The position numbers and the translations under genes were made by a program. This document shows, piece by piece, positions 38,200 to 48,780 of a stretch of DNA of 64,000 bases; position 1 is the stretch's first letter, and the number at the start of each line of letters is the position of its first letter. Under the pieces are notes generated by a model. That model was not told the origin of the DNA, did no database searches, and worked only from the letters and a program-made list of their open reading frames with translations. Source of the DNA: Cyrtodaria siliqua (Eukaryota; Mollusca; Bivalvia; Adapedonta; Hiatellidae); contig JAWPHD010011447.1 of the NCBI GenBank assembly GCA_037043455.1, positions 1-64,000 of the forward strand. The letters run 5' to 3'.

Positions 38200-38870
38200 A
38201 AACAAACTTTTTTTAAGAATCAAAACCGGTTTTAAGAATTTGAAAACCGAATCTCACAAACACGGTTTTAGCTCGATAAACTTACATTATCCTCGATAAT
38301 CCGTAACATTTGTTAGTCTCAAAACCAGTTTTAAGAATCTTAAAACCGATTTTAACTCTCGAACCCGTTTTAAGTCGATAAACAGACATTATCCCTCCAT
38401 ACTACGGATTTTGAGATAGTAACTGTCATTATCAAATTGGCTTAGCGGCCTTTTTGGCCACTTACCGTTCCAAGGCGGTAGCCCTATTGTCAAAACTGTT
38501 GTGTTTGTGATGCCTTATTTGGCCTTTCATTCATCTTTAAATTTGTTCTTTGTTTCTGTGTGAGTTTGTGGTTGACTGTCGTCCTTGAATGCCGCTTTTC
38601 CTGTTCGAGTTTTATATATACTTTCTATGATTATCGAAAGTAACTATCGAATCGTAAAACCGTGTTTAAGATTGGTATCTCTATCATCATAAATGATCAT
38701 ATCGAGCGATAATGTATGTTTATAGTTCGATAATCCTTATTTATCGACGAAAAAATGTAAAACCGGTTTTGCAATTCGAAAATCAAAGATACATATTTGA
38801 TAATGATAGTTAATTTCGATAATCATAGCAATTTTATGACGATAGTTCTCAGGTAGACATTTTTACAACT
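38200..38870. repeat. AAACCGGTTT-rich region
   Basis: Repeated palindromic motifs aaaccggtttt, ttaaaaccga and tcgataa occur at 38215-38400 and, in inverted arrangement, at 38640-38860. They bracket the retroelement 3' fragment at 38440-38640. This suggests a fold-back repeat that was later interrupted. Confidence 0.55.
38440..38640 (+). mobile_element. 3' UTR fragment of the RT element, plus strand
   Basis: Aligns by eye with the reverse complement of 49925-50110: gaccgttccaaggcggtag-like, then ttgtgtttgtgatg, then gtggttgactgtcgtccttg and a cctgtccg-like terminus. Only the 3' end is present, as expected of 5'-truncated retroinsertion. Confidence 0.78.
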
Positions 38871-39185
38871 GTACTTCTATAAAACAACAATAAATCACAT
38901 TTAGTGTAGTGTACCTCTCATGAACAGATTTAATAAAACCGAGTCTGCTACTTGTATCTCTTGTTTGATCATCAAGCCTAAGCTTTGTGGCTTTAAAGTA
39001 GAATATCGCTTAAGCCGGTGAGTGAGAGGTGTTGCACTTCACATTACCTCTCATGACAAGACTGAATAAAACCGAGTCTGCTACTTTTATCTCTTGTTTG
39101 TGTTACATGTAAACTTTGTTACTTCCAAGGGATCCCATTTTCAGTATTTATGGTTTGTTAACTGTTATCTGATTGTCAAAGGTTA
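38871..39185. repeat. Duplicated non-coding segment
   Basis: The phrase taataaaaccgagtctgct and following ttgtatctcttgtttg at about 38932 recurs at about 39065, so about 60 bp are duplicated 130 bp apart. No gene. Confidence 0.55.
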
Positions 39186-39189
39186 ATTT

Positions 39190-39475
39190 GTAAAGATACA
39201 CGTAAGCACAGGTGAAAAAGTCACACAAGAAAAGTAGCAATCACAGAACACAGTCAACCAAACACAGGCATTCAAAACAAACAACAACCACAAGGAAAAA
39301 TAGAAGCCAAGCATACAACACTTCAAACACAAAAGGGTTTATAATAGGGATAGCGCCTTTGAACGGTCGGTATAAAAAAGGCTGCTGATCCTTTAAACCA
39401 GGTTCGAGAGTGCACCAAACAGGACTCTTACCCTATTGTAACGGACCAGTGTAAATAAAGAAATCCACCCCAGGC
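39190..39475 (-). mobile_element. 3' UTR fragment of the RT element, minus strand
   Basis: Shares with 49930-50200, in the same order: cagtcaaccaaa, cacaaaagggtt, aataggga-agcgcctttgaacgg, ttaccctattgt and agtgtaaataaagaaatcc. Inverted relative to the copy 550 bp to the left. Confidence 0.8.
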
Positions 39476-39526
39476 TATAGGCCGACTTGCTCAGATACTT
39501 ACCATGATGTGTGTGAAGTTGGCTCT

Positions 39527-39796
39527 GCGTTCTGCATTCTCCGTTCTACATTCAAACCTAGTTCTCCGTTCTGCTTTAGAACCTAGTTCTTCGTTTTAAA
39601 TTCGACTTCAGTTCTCCGTTCTACATTCGAACCTAGTTATTCATTCTACTTTCGAACCTAGTTCTTCGTTCTTCATTCGACTTCAGTTTTCCGTTCTACA
39701 TTCGAACTTAGTTCTCCATTCTACATTCGACTCCAGTTCTCCGTTCTTGTTCTCCGTACTACATCCGAATCTAGTTCTCCGTTCTACATTCTGCAT
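39527..39796. repeat. ~25-bp minisatellite
   Basis: About 10 imperfect copies of a unit of the form ttctccgttctacattcgaa plus cctag, alternating with a variant ending in acttcag. Confidence 0.85.
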
Positions 39797-39984
39797 ACGT
39801 ACAATTTGTGTTTTGGTTCACACCGAACACTTGTATGTAAATGTCTCTAGCTGCATCAGAACGTCTTTACACTCAAAAAAAGAAGAAGAAGAAAAAGATT
39901 GATTTCAACTGTAAAACGTGATGCTTATTTCCATCTGCGTACGTAGGCTAGGGGATTCCATGAGCGGATTCAGTATTTGAGATT

Positions 39985-40550
39985 TAATTATGAGCATAAA
40001 GTTGGTTCCCGTCAATCCGGTTCCCAGTTCCCGATTCCTTATTCGAATCTAATTGTGAACCAGGAAGTGGGAACTAGGACCTGGTTCTTGGTTCCAAGTT
40101 CCCGATTCGAACCCAATGAGAAATTGAATAATATCACCTTGGTTTTCATATTGCACATATAACAGTTTCATGGAAAACGAGATGCGATGTTATAAAATTG
40201 GCAACATCAAAAAAGTAGGATGTTACTTTTGGTTTAAACATATCTTATTTCGCATATTCTTACAACATAATATTTGTACACAATAGAAGAAAGAGGATTA
40301 GAACGAAAGTAAAATAATTATGATGTTTCTTTTCAGAGTCATGTCTCCTAAATATCAATTAATATGATATTTTACGATTTTCACACGATTTCAGCAGGCT
40401 TTAAATCTCACAGAAGCCAGTTCCTTATTCTCGCCGGGTTCCTAGTTACCAGTTTACGATTCTAACCCAATAAGGAATTGCATGATTCCACTTTGACTTT
40501 GCAATGCATATAATCCAGTTTCATGGAAAAGGACCTGCGATGTTAAAAAA
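39985..40550. repeat. Direct duplication ~350 bp apart
   Basis: Blocks at 40085-40205 and 40433-40550 share agttcccgattcgaaccca-type text, a caagcaat/tgcaca-ta block, cagtttcatggaaaa and gcgatgtta. No coding content. Confidence 0.6.
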
Positions 40551-40789
40551 TAAAAAAGGATGATGATTTTGTTTTCAGAGATATCTCCTATTAAGTAGTT
40601 TTTTCACGGGTTCTTAAAATATCTGCGATTGAATACGCGTAAAATGAATTATTATTTGGTAATTTTTAATTCAACACTCCAGTTTTGGGGTTTGGTCTGG
40701 CTGGTTCAAGCCGTTCATATTGTGTCTATAGAGTTATGATTCTTAAAATATGTTAATTTATAACATATTCCTTGTCGTCAGTAGGTTTA

Positions 40790-41165
40790 GAAACGGTGTA
40801 TATGTTCAATTCCCACACAGTTGTGCTTTTTTTTACCAAGAAACATTGAGTAACCATTTTTTAAAGATGATCTGGCAAAAAAATGTTTACTTTATAAGGA
40901 GCTGGATTGTCAGGAAAAAGGTTTTTTCTTCATTTCCGACACAGTTATGTTTTATTACCAAGAAACATCGAGTTATTCTTTTTTAAAGATGATATGACAA
41001 AAAAATGAGTTTGCTTTCAAAGGACATGTAGTCATAGAACGAAGTCAAAATCCGAATAAGGAGCTGGATTGTCAGGGGGAAAAAATGTTTGTCTTCAATT
41101 CCGAAATAGTAATACTTTTGTTTTTTTTAACAACTTACATCGAGTAACAACTTCTCTAACCATTT
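40790..41165. repeat. Three imperfect ~130-bp units
   Basis: The motifs accaagaaacat-gagta, aaagatgat-tg-caaaaaaatg and aggagctggattgtcagg recur two to three times. Non-coding. Confidence 0.6.
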
Positions 41166-41461
41166 TGGGTGTCAATACAAATACGACTAAAACTGTTATA
41201 ATGTTTCAGTTCATGATCAATGTGCATAATACATGTATTAAGCACTATCTTAGGCCCCATGATCTAAGCGATTTAGTTAGTGTTAATGTCAAAGCTTGGT
41301 CTGGAAAACTGGACGTCAATGCCAGCTTTGTGGTGCAAATCATTAATACTAATTCATATATGACTTTAAGTCTCTAAATGATGATTGTGTTGTGATCGAC
41401 ATACACTTTTTTAATTATATATACAACTGTTAGCAATATAAACACAACTTAAAATTAATAT

Positions 41462-42300
41462 TTATGATCCAGCCGAGTGGTCTAACTGGATCAGTATCCA
41501 TACATCGCTTAATATCCGAAATAGAATGGGTTTCACTTTCTGATAGAAGGAAAATACAAAAACTTATTTCAGTTTATTATGTTAAAAATGGAACCGTTCC
41601 AAATTACATTTCAAACATTTTCCCACAGCTAGTTGGAGTTGTCGGCAATCTCAGAAATACCAATAACTAAGCCACTATTGCTAGGAGAACCGAAATATTG
41701 TTCCTTCCTCTCTTAAACTATGGAATGACTTGCCAATAGAAATACGAAACTCTGAAAGTATCACAGTTTTTAAAAGAAGACTGTTAACATCTGTATTTTT
41801 TGGTACAAAAGTACAAAGTGCCACCTTACTACTTATGTGGGCAAAGATTATTTGCTGTTTTACATGCCAGAATGAGGATTTTTTGTAGCAATCTCAATAA
41901 CGACTTATACCGTAACCATTTGCGAGATTCACCGACTTGCGAGTACGGCTGTAAAGTAGAAGCTGCTGAACATTATTCTTTCCATTGTAACATATTTTCA
42001 GCATATCGGCTTCATCTGTTTCAGTCTACTCGCCATTTGCACCCGTTAAATGTAAGCACATTCCTTTATGGTCATGAACAGATAACTGAGAGGGAAAATA
42101 AATCCCTCTTCGAAGCAGTTCAAACATATATACGAGAAACACATAGGTTAAAATAGGTGTCTGTTTCTCCCACGCATTTCGACACTCTAAGCATACTATT
42201 ATAGTGTTTGCTGTTGTTGTTATTACATATCGCAAGTTATTGAGCTATAGCAGTTGATGAAACTTGTATACACTGTTAAAAGCGTTAATGTTTTCTAACC
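41462..42300 (+). pseudogene. 5'-truncated LINE, RT C-terminal region
   Basis: Plus strand, three frames. The first part (41464-41670) has the ISEIEWVSLSDRRKIQKL region seen near the end of CR1/Jockey-type RTs. About 41680-41780 holds an LWNDLPIEIRNSESI-like block. The last part (41800-42156) reads LCGQRLFAVLHARMRI, then a Cys-His pattern (CEYGCKVEAAEHYSFHC) close to the C-terminus. The reading frame changes at about 41670 and 41800, so it is inactive. A 3' UTR probably continues to about 43130, interrupted by the element at 42423. Confidence 0.72.
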
Positions 42301-42330
42301 GATTGGAACTTAGAGATTGGGGGAAAACTC

Positions 42331-42331
42331 G

Positions 42332-42380
<49 letters not shown>

Positions 42381-42400
42381 AATCTCTCTCTCTCTCTCTC
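42331..42400. repeat. (CT)n microsatellite
   Basis: About 70 bp of CT repeat with two short interruptions. Confidence 0.92.
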
Positions 42401-42422
42401 ATAGGTTGTGTTCACTATTAAA

Positions 42423-42929
42423 GGGACACTGTCCATAATTAAGCAGACATTGAGCATAACCAAATAACTGTCTGACTTTTAGTCAGTGAAATATATCCCT
42501 GAAAACATGAGGATATACCCTAAGAAGTATGTAGGAATACATTCGTGAGTTTGAAAAAAAATGTTTTAATTATTATATGTAAATAAAGTGGGACCCACAA
42601 TATTTACATGTTCTGCGATCACGTGACTGCCATTTTTACCATAGTATGTATTGCGTAATATGTATAGCCTGCTTAGCTCAGTCGGGACCGATGACCGACT
42701 ACTTTACGCTCGCGCGCACTATTATTACTGCGAGTGTAAAGAAAAGGTAATTTTAGTTTGGGCTGCGAGTTCAAACGCACGAAGTGGATTTTCTTTTTTT
42801 TCTACCGCGAATGAATTCCGTTAAACAATCTTGCTTTTAATTAGTAAATATTGAATAATGTTTAGTGTGCAATGTTTGCAAACATAATTATTGTGTGATT
42901 TATAAGCTAAAAGGTACGGACAGTGTCCC
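42423..42929. mobile_element. Inverted-repeat element with tRNA-like interior
   Basis: Terminal inverted repeats gggacactgtcc (42423-42434) and ggacagtgtccc (42918-42929). The 507-bp interior is non-coding. It contains a tRNA-like stretch near 42668 (gcctgcttagctcagtcggg, A-box-like) and gagttcaaacgc (B-box-like, about 42767). No clear target duplication was found. Confidence 0.65.
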
Positions 42930-43129
42930 ATTCTCTCTCTCAATGTATTATTTGCCATTGTAATTTATTTCACTCAGCCATATGCATTTGCAATTTCAAG
43001 ATGTTAACTGGGAAGGGTTTAAACTAATGTTGGCAGAACTTGTTACCCGACCCATTTGTAATTATACTATTTCTATTGTATATATGTGGATATTATTCTG
43101 TATGTAAAATTATTGGCAATAAAATAAAT

Positions 43130-43700
43130 TCACTATATATAAGTGCACGAGTACGCTGATTTAAAGCAATTTAACACAACTCCTTTACCATTACAACTAT
43201 ATATAAGTGCACGTGTACGCCGATTTAAAACAATGTAACACAAATCCTTTACCATTACAACTATATTTTAGTGTACGCGTACGCTGATTTAAATCAATTT
43301 AACACAAATCCTTTACCATTACAAATATATTTTAGTGCTTGTGTATGAGGATTTAAAACAATTAAAAACAAATCCTTTACAATTACAAGTCTATTTTAAT
43401 GCACGTGTACGCTAATTTAAAACAATTTAACACAATTGTTTTATCATTACAACTATATTGTAGTGCACTTGTACGACGATATAAAACAATTTAACGCAAA
43501 TCCTTTAACATTATAAATATATTTTAATGCACGTGTACGCCGATTTAAAGCAATTTAACACAAATCCTTTACCATTACAACCATATTTTAGTGTACGTAT
43601 ACGCTGATTAAAACCATTCAACACAAATCATTTACCATGACAAATATATTTTAGTGCACATGTGTGTTGATTTAATCCTTTACCATTACAAATATATATG
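43130..43700. repeat. ~64-bp minisatellite
   Basis: About nine imperfect copies. Each contains gtgcacgtgtacgc, gatttaaaacaatttaacac and a tcctttaccattacaa-type segment, at a spacing of 62-65 bp. Confidence 0.9.
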
Positions 43701-44689
43701 TCAGAAATGGTAGGCCTATCGTATTTCCAGGTACGTATATAGTTATTATATGAATAAACAAATAAACAACTTACTTCACATTAAAATGCACATAAAAGTC
43801 CTGTTCGATTTTTATATCTGTTTTAGACACCTTACTGATCCAGGTTCAACATATATGGACAGAAGCACGTCGATAAAATAAAACTCAATGTAGTAGAACT
43901 TGTTTTTATAACAAAATGTCTATTTATGGAGTATATCTCGTATTTTCCAGTAGGGAGCGTGTGCCACATATATGCGTAGAAATTTCCCACACAGGTTTAA
44001 TTACACTAAATCAGCCGGATGTTCTTGCTCTGTATTAAAGAGTGCTAATATTTTTTTTCTTCAAAAACTTTTTTTAGTGCAATTTCCTGTTATATTTTGG
44101 CTGTTACTGTATTCTGGACATGTTGTTGATTTGAAAAGGGAGCTCATCATGTTTTTGACAGTTGTTGATATAAATTTCAGAAGTGAAAGTAGACAGGGTA
44201 CGAACTTGCAAGGTGTAAACAATAGCTTTGACCCGGTGTTAGTATACAACTGAAGAAATGTTTCTTAGATGGTATTAAACCCCCTATTTCCTTGTTGATG
44301 TTTAATAGCAGACATGTTTATTTGCATGATAAAGTAAGTTTCCCAGAATGCTAATCAGGTTTGAGTTGTTAACAGGTTGTCAACATTCTAACTTTACTAT
44401 GGAATTTAGGCTATTATAACCTCAAAAGTAGTATAGATACTGAGAGTTTTGGCGCAATTTCCTCCCTCGCGACAAAAGCAACCAAATAGTTATAAAGTTG
44501 TCTACTGTTGCCCATAACACAAATATACAAACGCCAAATGGCGATGCCATACTTGCTGCCAGACCCCCTCACAACTATACAAACTGCTTGGTTGCCATTC
44601 GCATAGGAAGAACTTTACCAAAAAATACAGTATCTATTAATTTAGCATGATCTCCTTTTTTGTAAATAACTTAATTTATTTTTGAGTTC
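43701..44689. other. Non-coding interval left of the Polinton
   Basis: No gene supported. A 93-codon plus-strand open frame at 43972-44253 has no recognisable domain. The left terminal repeat of the Polinton should lie here if it survives, but it could not be identified by eye. Confidence 0.45.
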
Positions 44690-46096
44690 TTATTTAATAT
44701 TTTCAATATCCTTAAATGGGACCCAACTATTGAAATCTTTATTGTAACCCTTCCATTTAATCAATGCTTCTTTCTTTTTGTTATCACGTCGTATTACTTT
44801 TTCAATCCTGGATATTTCTTGCTTTGCTTTTATCATTGCTAATTCATAAAAGCTTCCATCAAGGTTTTCGTTGTTTAAATCTTTTATTTTTTATGTCACA
44901 GGATTTGTGTTTTGAATTTCATCAACAACCAATATTTCTTCGGTCCAATTTGGAGTATAACCTTTCTCAAACGTTATTTTATATTTGCTGATTCTAACAT
45001 CATCCCCTTTTTTAAACGTTGGCTTAATTTGATTATTTCTCATTTTTCCATACAAGTTGAAATACACCGTTCCTTTATTCTTTTCATCACTAGCTTCACT
45101 TGGTGTCATTTTAATACTCCGATGTTTTGTAATATTATACTTATTAACCATCGCCTGAAGCACGTCTAAATATGTAATTGTATTGTTTGCTGTGAAATAT
45201 TTCCACATCTTTTCTTTTAGTGTCCGGTTAAATCGTTCGAGTAATACAGCTTTTTTCGAAATTAAAAGTGTGATACATTTTGATATTATTATCATCAAGG
45301 AATTGCTTAAACGTCTTGTTGTAAAACTCCGCGCCCTGATCAACCCAGAGCAATTTACAGTGTCTTCCTGTACTTATTATCTGCTGGAACGCTTTAATAA
45401 TTTCTACACCAGTTTTATTTGGAACAAGCATAACCCAAGCAAATTTTCTAAATACATCAATAACAGTGAGCAGGTATTTGACACCTTTATTATACTTTGA
45501 AAACGATTGCATATCAACCAAGTCAGCCGACCATATTTTATCAATTTCATTAACAATCACGCGGCGTTGAGTGAACATTCTTCGTACAGGTTTATGAAGT
45601 TCATCTGCAAACTTGTCAGTCCATTTCAACGCATTTCCTCGTTTTTTGATGCTCCAAGACCAAGTTTATATTTTGTAGTAATAACTGGTTTTACTATCAA
45701 ATTCTTAGTAATTTTTTCTCCGATAGTTTTAGACTTACTAGATTTTATAGCAAGCATGTTTTTATCACACATTGATTCATTACTAGGATTTTCATCATAA
45801 CAATAATCATGATCTGTACAAACAGCATATAATTCATTTACCGGTTCTTCGCTATCAAGTGGATTACCATGACCAAAATATTTATAACCAGGAATTGTTA
45901 ACCCCTTTTTAGGTAATAAAGGAAGTAACACTTTATGAATATCAATATTTCCACCTTGTGTACTTTAAACAAACTGTGTTTTAGTAATACCACAAGATGC
46001 ACAAGTTGCTTTTAACATTCTTCTGCCATTTTTTGCTAGTATGTACTGAGGATTAACATTTTCAGTAATCATCTTTTCTTTAACACAGTAACTCAT
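44690..46096 (-). pseudogene. Cys-pair leader + PLA2-like domain + integrase + chromodomain
   Basis: Begins at the ATG at 46096, directly after a promoter-like motif. First part: short leader with a Cys-x2-Cys pair (CASCG). Then a phospholipase A2-like domain of the parvovirus VP1 type: calcium-loop region YKYFGHGNPLD and HDYCYD, with the catalytic His-Asp pair (45930-45700). Then a retroviral-type integrase: first Asp in IWSADLVDM, second in LWVDQGAEFYN, Glu in LLERFNRT (45600-45230). The end (44890-44690) is a chromodomain (ALIKWKGYNKDFNSWVPF). Breaks: stop at 45965-45967, frameshift in an A run near 45645, frameshift near 45255, stop at 44891-44893. No start or promoter motif lies between the PLA2 and integrase parts, so a single fused gene is inferred. 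Confidence 0.8.
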
Positions 46097-46105
46097 AAAT
46101 AATAT

Positions 46106-46117
46106 GATTAGATTAAA
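46106..46117 (-). promoter_or_regulatory. Promoter-like motif of the PLA2/integrase gene
   Basis: TTTAATCTAATC on the minus strand, then nine A/T bases, then the ATG at 46096. The 12-mer is identical to the one ahead of the fibre gene. Confidence 0.6.
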
Positions 46118-46130
46118 CTTCGTTTACAAA

Positions 46131-46541
46131 CTATGGTTTCATAATGTTTTCATTTTCTATTGGTTTGTATGGTTTTAATATTTTATCAAGAATATCGTAC
46201 ACACTATTTCCTTCTTGCAACTTTTTGGCAAAGTACAAACAGAAATATCCGCACAAGACACTTGTTTTATTTTGATTCTGAATAGTGTTGTATTTTATAT
46301 TAGATATGTAATTTAAAACTTCTTTTGGAGGACTCAAACCAAACGGATCGAAGTAATAATTATCATTGTAACAAGTCCAGTGTGTACCAGGTCCAGTATA
46401 ATCATCAAGATTAATAATACCACATTATTGTTTATTTTGTGTTGTTGGTAATTTGTTCTTGCTAAACACTCCCCTGAATTTCTGTATACCTAACTGCTTA
46501 ACCCACTGTATTATATCTAAGTTAGAGATAGGTTCGTTTTT
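46131..46541 (-). pseudogene. Adenain-like cysteine protease (PRO)
   Basis: Adenovirus-type maturation protease that would process capsid precursors. The catalytic His lies in GTHW (46377-46388), an Asp-containing block YYFDPFG follows, and the nucleophile Cys is in SVLCGYFCLYF (about 46240). The order His, Asp, Cys and the size (about 135 codons) fit Polinton proteases. The N-terminal region (NEPISNLDIIQWVKQLGIQ) starts directly after the stop of the pX-like gene, and no convincing ATG remains. A stop codon (46435-46437) interrupts the frame just before the His block. No TTAATCTAA-type motif was found upstream, unlike all other genes of the element. Confidence 0.85.
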
Positions 46542-46546
46542 GAAAA

Positions 46547-47225
46547 TTAACTTTTTTTTACGAATGGGTTACTTTTTGAGTCTACTTGCAAACCTTTTCC
46601 ACGATCAACTCTTAGTCCTTTTCCTTTTCTACCTACTTGCAAACCTTTTCCAGTTAAACCAGACCCAATCAATGGAATTCCTAGTGATGCAAGCAGTCCA
46701 AGAAATCCCCCGTCTTGTCGTTGCTGCTTTGTTAGTTTAATAGGACAACCACCTTTTGACTTTATTATCTTGTTTCTTTGTGCAAGTGTTAATTTATTTG
46801 ATCCAAGAAGTGCTTTTTTTTGTCACTAGGAATAGTTACCATTCCATTTCCAAATAGTTTGCCAATTCCAGTACTTGCTAAGCCACTTAGTGCTCCTGTT
46901 GCTAGTGGTGCTAATACTTTTGGAGCGAGTCTAGCCACTGTTGGTAATATTGTTTTAGTTAACAAACCAGCTAATGCATCTAAAAGCCCCCATTCTTGGA
47001 TTGAGATCTCATTTGCGATTTTGATCTATTTATGTCTAATCCCTGCCCACCAGATTTAGCCTTGTTAGTATTGTTAATCTGGGTAGCTTTCAGTAGCAAT
47101 GGGAAATCTCCAGTTAGTTGGTTATTTTTTAGCCTGAGCGTTAATTCACTTTTGTTTTCATTTGCTTTTGCCAGACTTCGTTTCTGGCCATCTGATAAAT
47201 TTACTGAATAATTTACGTAAGTCAT
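46547..47225 (-). pseudogene. pX/pVI-like core or membrane-active protein
   Basis: The ATG at 47225 follows a promoter-like motif. The N-terminal 80 codons encode a polar, Lys-rich segment with VNLSDGQKRSL and LTLRLKNNQLTGDFPL. Further along, in other frames, come a hydrophobic/Gly-rich stretch, LTLAQRNKIIKS, a KGGCPIKL block and a C-terminal Gly/Lys-rich region ending with the stop at 46547-46549. At least two frameshifts, one in an A run near 46823. The layout (basic N-terminus, hydrophobic middle, basic tail) is what adenovirus-like minor core proteins show in Polintons; assignment to pX or pVI is by resemblance only. Confidence 0.7.
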
Positions 47226-47237
47226 ATATATTATAAG

Positions 47238-47246
47238 TTAGATTAA
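47238..47246 (-). promoter_or_regulatory. Promoter-like motif of the pX-like gene
   Basis: TTAATCTAA, then 12 nt (cttataatatat), then the ATG at 47225. The stop codon of the major capsid gene (47243-47245) lies inside the motif. Confidence 0.65.
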
Positions 47247-48512
47247 GCTATTACCAATTCATTTCCGACGGTATCAATAACTACATCTTCTTCATAGAGA
47301 ATCAGAGCATAAACTTGATAAGGAGCAGCAGGAGGTATATTTAATTTATATCTCAGATTTAGTTGTTTTGGATCAAAACTGACTTCATTTCCCTTGTAAC
47401 TCAAATCGAAATATATCATTCCGAAGAGATTTTTAAAATTACTCACATTGATTAAAGTTCCAGTGTTTTTATCAGTTTGCTTGTAAGAATAATTAATAAC
47501 ATCTCTGAATCTTCTTACGATATTATCATAACTATATTCGATTTCTGGATAATGAACTCCATTTCCAACTTCCGGTCTAGCTGATTGTAAATAGCAATTG
47601 GTATTAGCAGCATTTACCTTAAACGTATCCAAAAGATGAGGATTTTGTGTTTGAGAAGAACTCGTTTCAGCCCTTTGCAAATACACAAACACATGTTTGG
47701 GGATTTTTAACACCAGCCGTTGTTCTAAATACGGATTCAGTTGCTTCAGAACTTCCGCTTTCTTGTATCATTTCACGAAGATAAGTCCATCTTGTTGTTG
47801 TCATGTGATTTGTCATTACGTAACTTAAAACATCTGAGTTAAACATCATTTTAGGTACCCACAAAACTAATTTATCAATAACTACTCGACCATCATCACC
47901 ACTTGATTTGAAAATTAGCACATTATCATCTGTCAGTTGCAAGCTAATTTGAATCTGACTAGGAGGAAGCATGTTTGTTTCTAAACCTTCAAAGAAGGAA
48001 TATTTATTTAATGGAATCATAGAGTGAACTTTTTGATTAATTATGATTAAAGCATGACGAGCGGTAAATCCTAAGTTATAACCAGCTTGATCATCTCGAG
48101 ATTCTGCAGCAGCTGTATTGTCTAAATAAAAGTATTCGTTTGTTCCGGTCGTCTTTACATAATCGGCAGAAATTTCAAGCAAGCTTTTGACATTAACAAA
48201 TCTGTGAAGTTTATTTCCATCGTAAACTATTTTTCCATTTTGCTTTACTAGCATTTTATCAATCAGCGAAGCTGCATCGTTAATTAAAGCAATTCTGTCA
48301 GCGTCTGCAAAAGCAGGTCCATCAGCAAGTTTGTTTTGAAAACTAATTTCAAAAAATGCTTTATACCAATCAAAGTGAGAACTTCTATTATTTACCGAAA
48401 ATTGATAACCACTTTTCATTTGCCTGGTAGCATTTTCTGGTCGTGTTATGGGAGTATCTAACTGAATAGGTATACGATCATATCTAGTATTATATTGATT
48501 ACTTCGAAACAT
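47243..48512 (-). pseudogene. Major capsid protein (double jelly-roll type)
   Basis: About 423 codons from the ATG at 48512, close to the expected length of Polinton hexon-like capsid proteins. The N-terminal part (48512-47700) includes QLDTPITRPENATRQMKSGY and DWYKAFFEI. The C-terminal part (47713-47243) includes FGMIYFDLSYKGNEVSFDP and VYALILYEEDV. The two parts overlap in different frames at 47667-47713, so one small indel near 47700 is the only obvious break. It sits 18 bp upstream of the next gene and 22 bp after the small ORF. Role inferred from the sequence pattern and gene neighbourhood; a structure comparison was not possible. Confidence 0.85.
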
Positions 48513-48527
48513 CTATAAATACTAGTA

Positions 48528-48536
48528 ATTAGATTA
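48528..48536 (-). promoter_or_regulatory. Promoter-like motif of the major capsid gene
   Basis: TAATCTAAT, then 15 nt (tactagtatttatag), then the ATG at 48512. The stop codon of the small ORF (48534-48536) is the first TAA of the motif. Confidence 0.65.
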
Positions 48537-48731
48537 TTTTTTATTAATTAAACTCTCTATGATTTGTTTACCAGCAGTTTCTAATGCTTTCTTGCCTGCT
48601 GTTTTTACAGACTCACTAAATATCTTTGATCCAACTTTTGAAGAAATGTAAAATTGGCCAGCTCCAGTTAATCGATCAACTTGAGTATATGTTCCCGTGC
48701 TAGTATCATAAACATTTTTTAAACGTGTCAT
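48534..48731 (-). CDS. Small basic Polinton protein (65 aa)
   Basis: The only gene of the element without a visible break. Starts at the ATG at 48731 and ends 21 bp before the capsid ATG. The product is basic; its second half (FSESVKTAGKKALETAGK) is predicted amphipathic with Ala/Gly spacing and ends in KK. In adenovirus-like elements a small protein near the capsid genes is often a membrane-active or core component; that role is only a suggestion. An intact frame in a decayed element may simply reflect its small target size. Confidence 0.65.
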   Translation of the reverse strand: MTRLKNVYDTSTGTYTQVDRLTGAGQFYISSKVGSKIFSESVKTAGKKALETAGKQIIESLINKK

Positions 48732-48741
48732 ATAACTTATA

Positions 48742-48750
48742 TTACATTAA
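48742..48750 (-). promoter_or_regulatory. Promoter-like motif of the small ORF
   Basis: TTAATGTAA (one mismatch to TTAATCTAA), then ten A/T-rich bases, then the ATG at 48731. The expected stop of the minor capsid gene (48742-48744) lies at its end. Confidence 0.5.
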
Positions 48751-48780
48751 TTCTTTTAAAACAAATCGAAATGATGTGTG

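Noticed and set aside
43972..44253. 93-codon plus-strand ORF next to the Polinton
   Set aside because: No domain, no promoter-like motif as seen for the Polinton genes, and opposite-strand frames are equally open.
45183..45800. Plus-strand ORFs across the integrase
   Set aside because: Shadow frames of the minus-strand integrase and PLA2 region.
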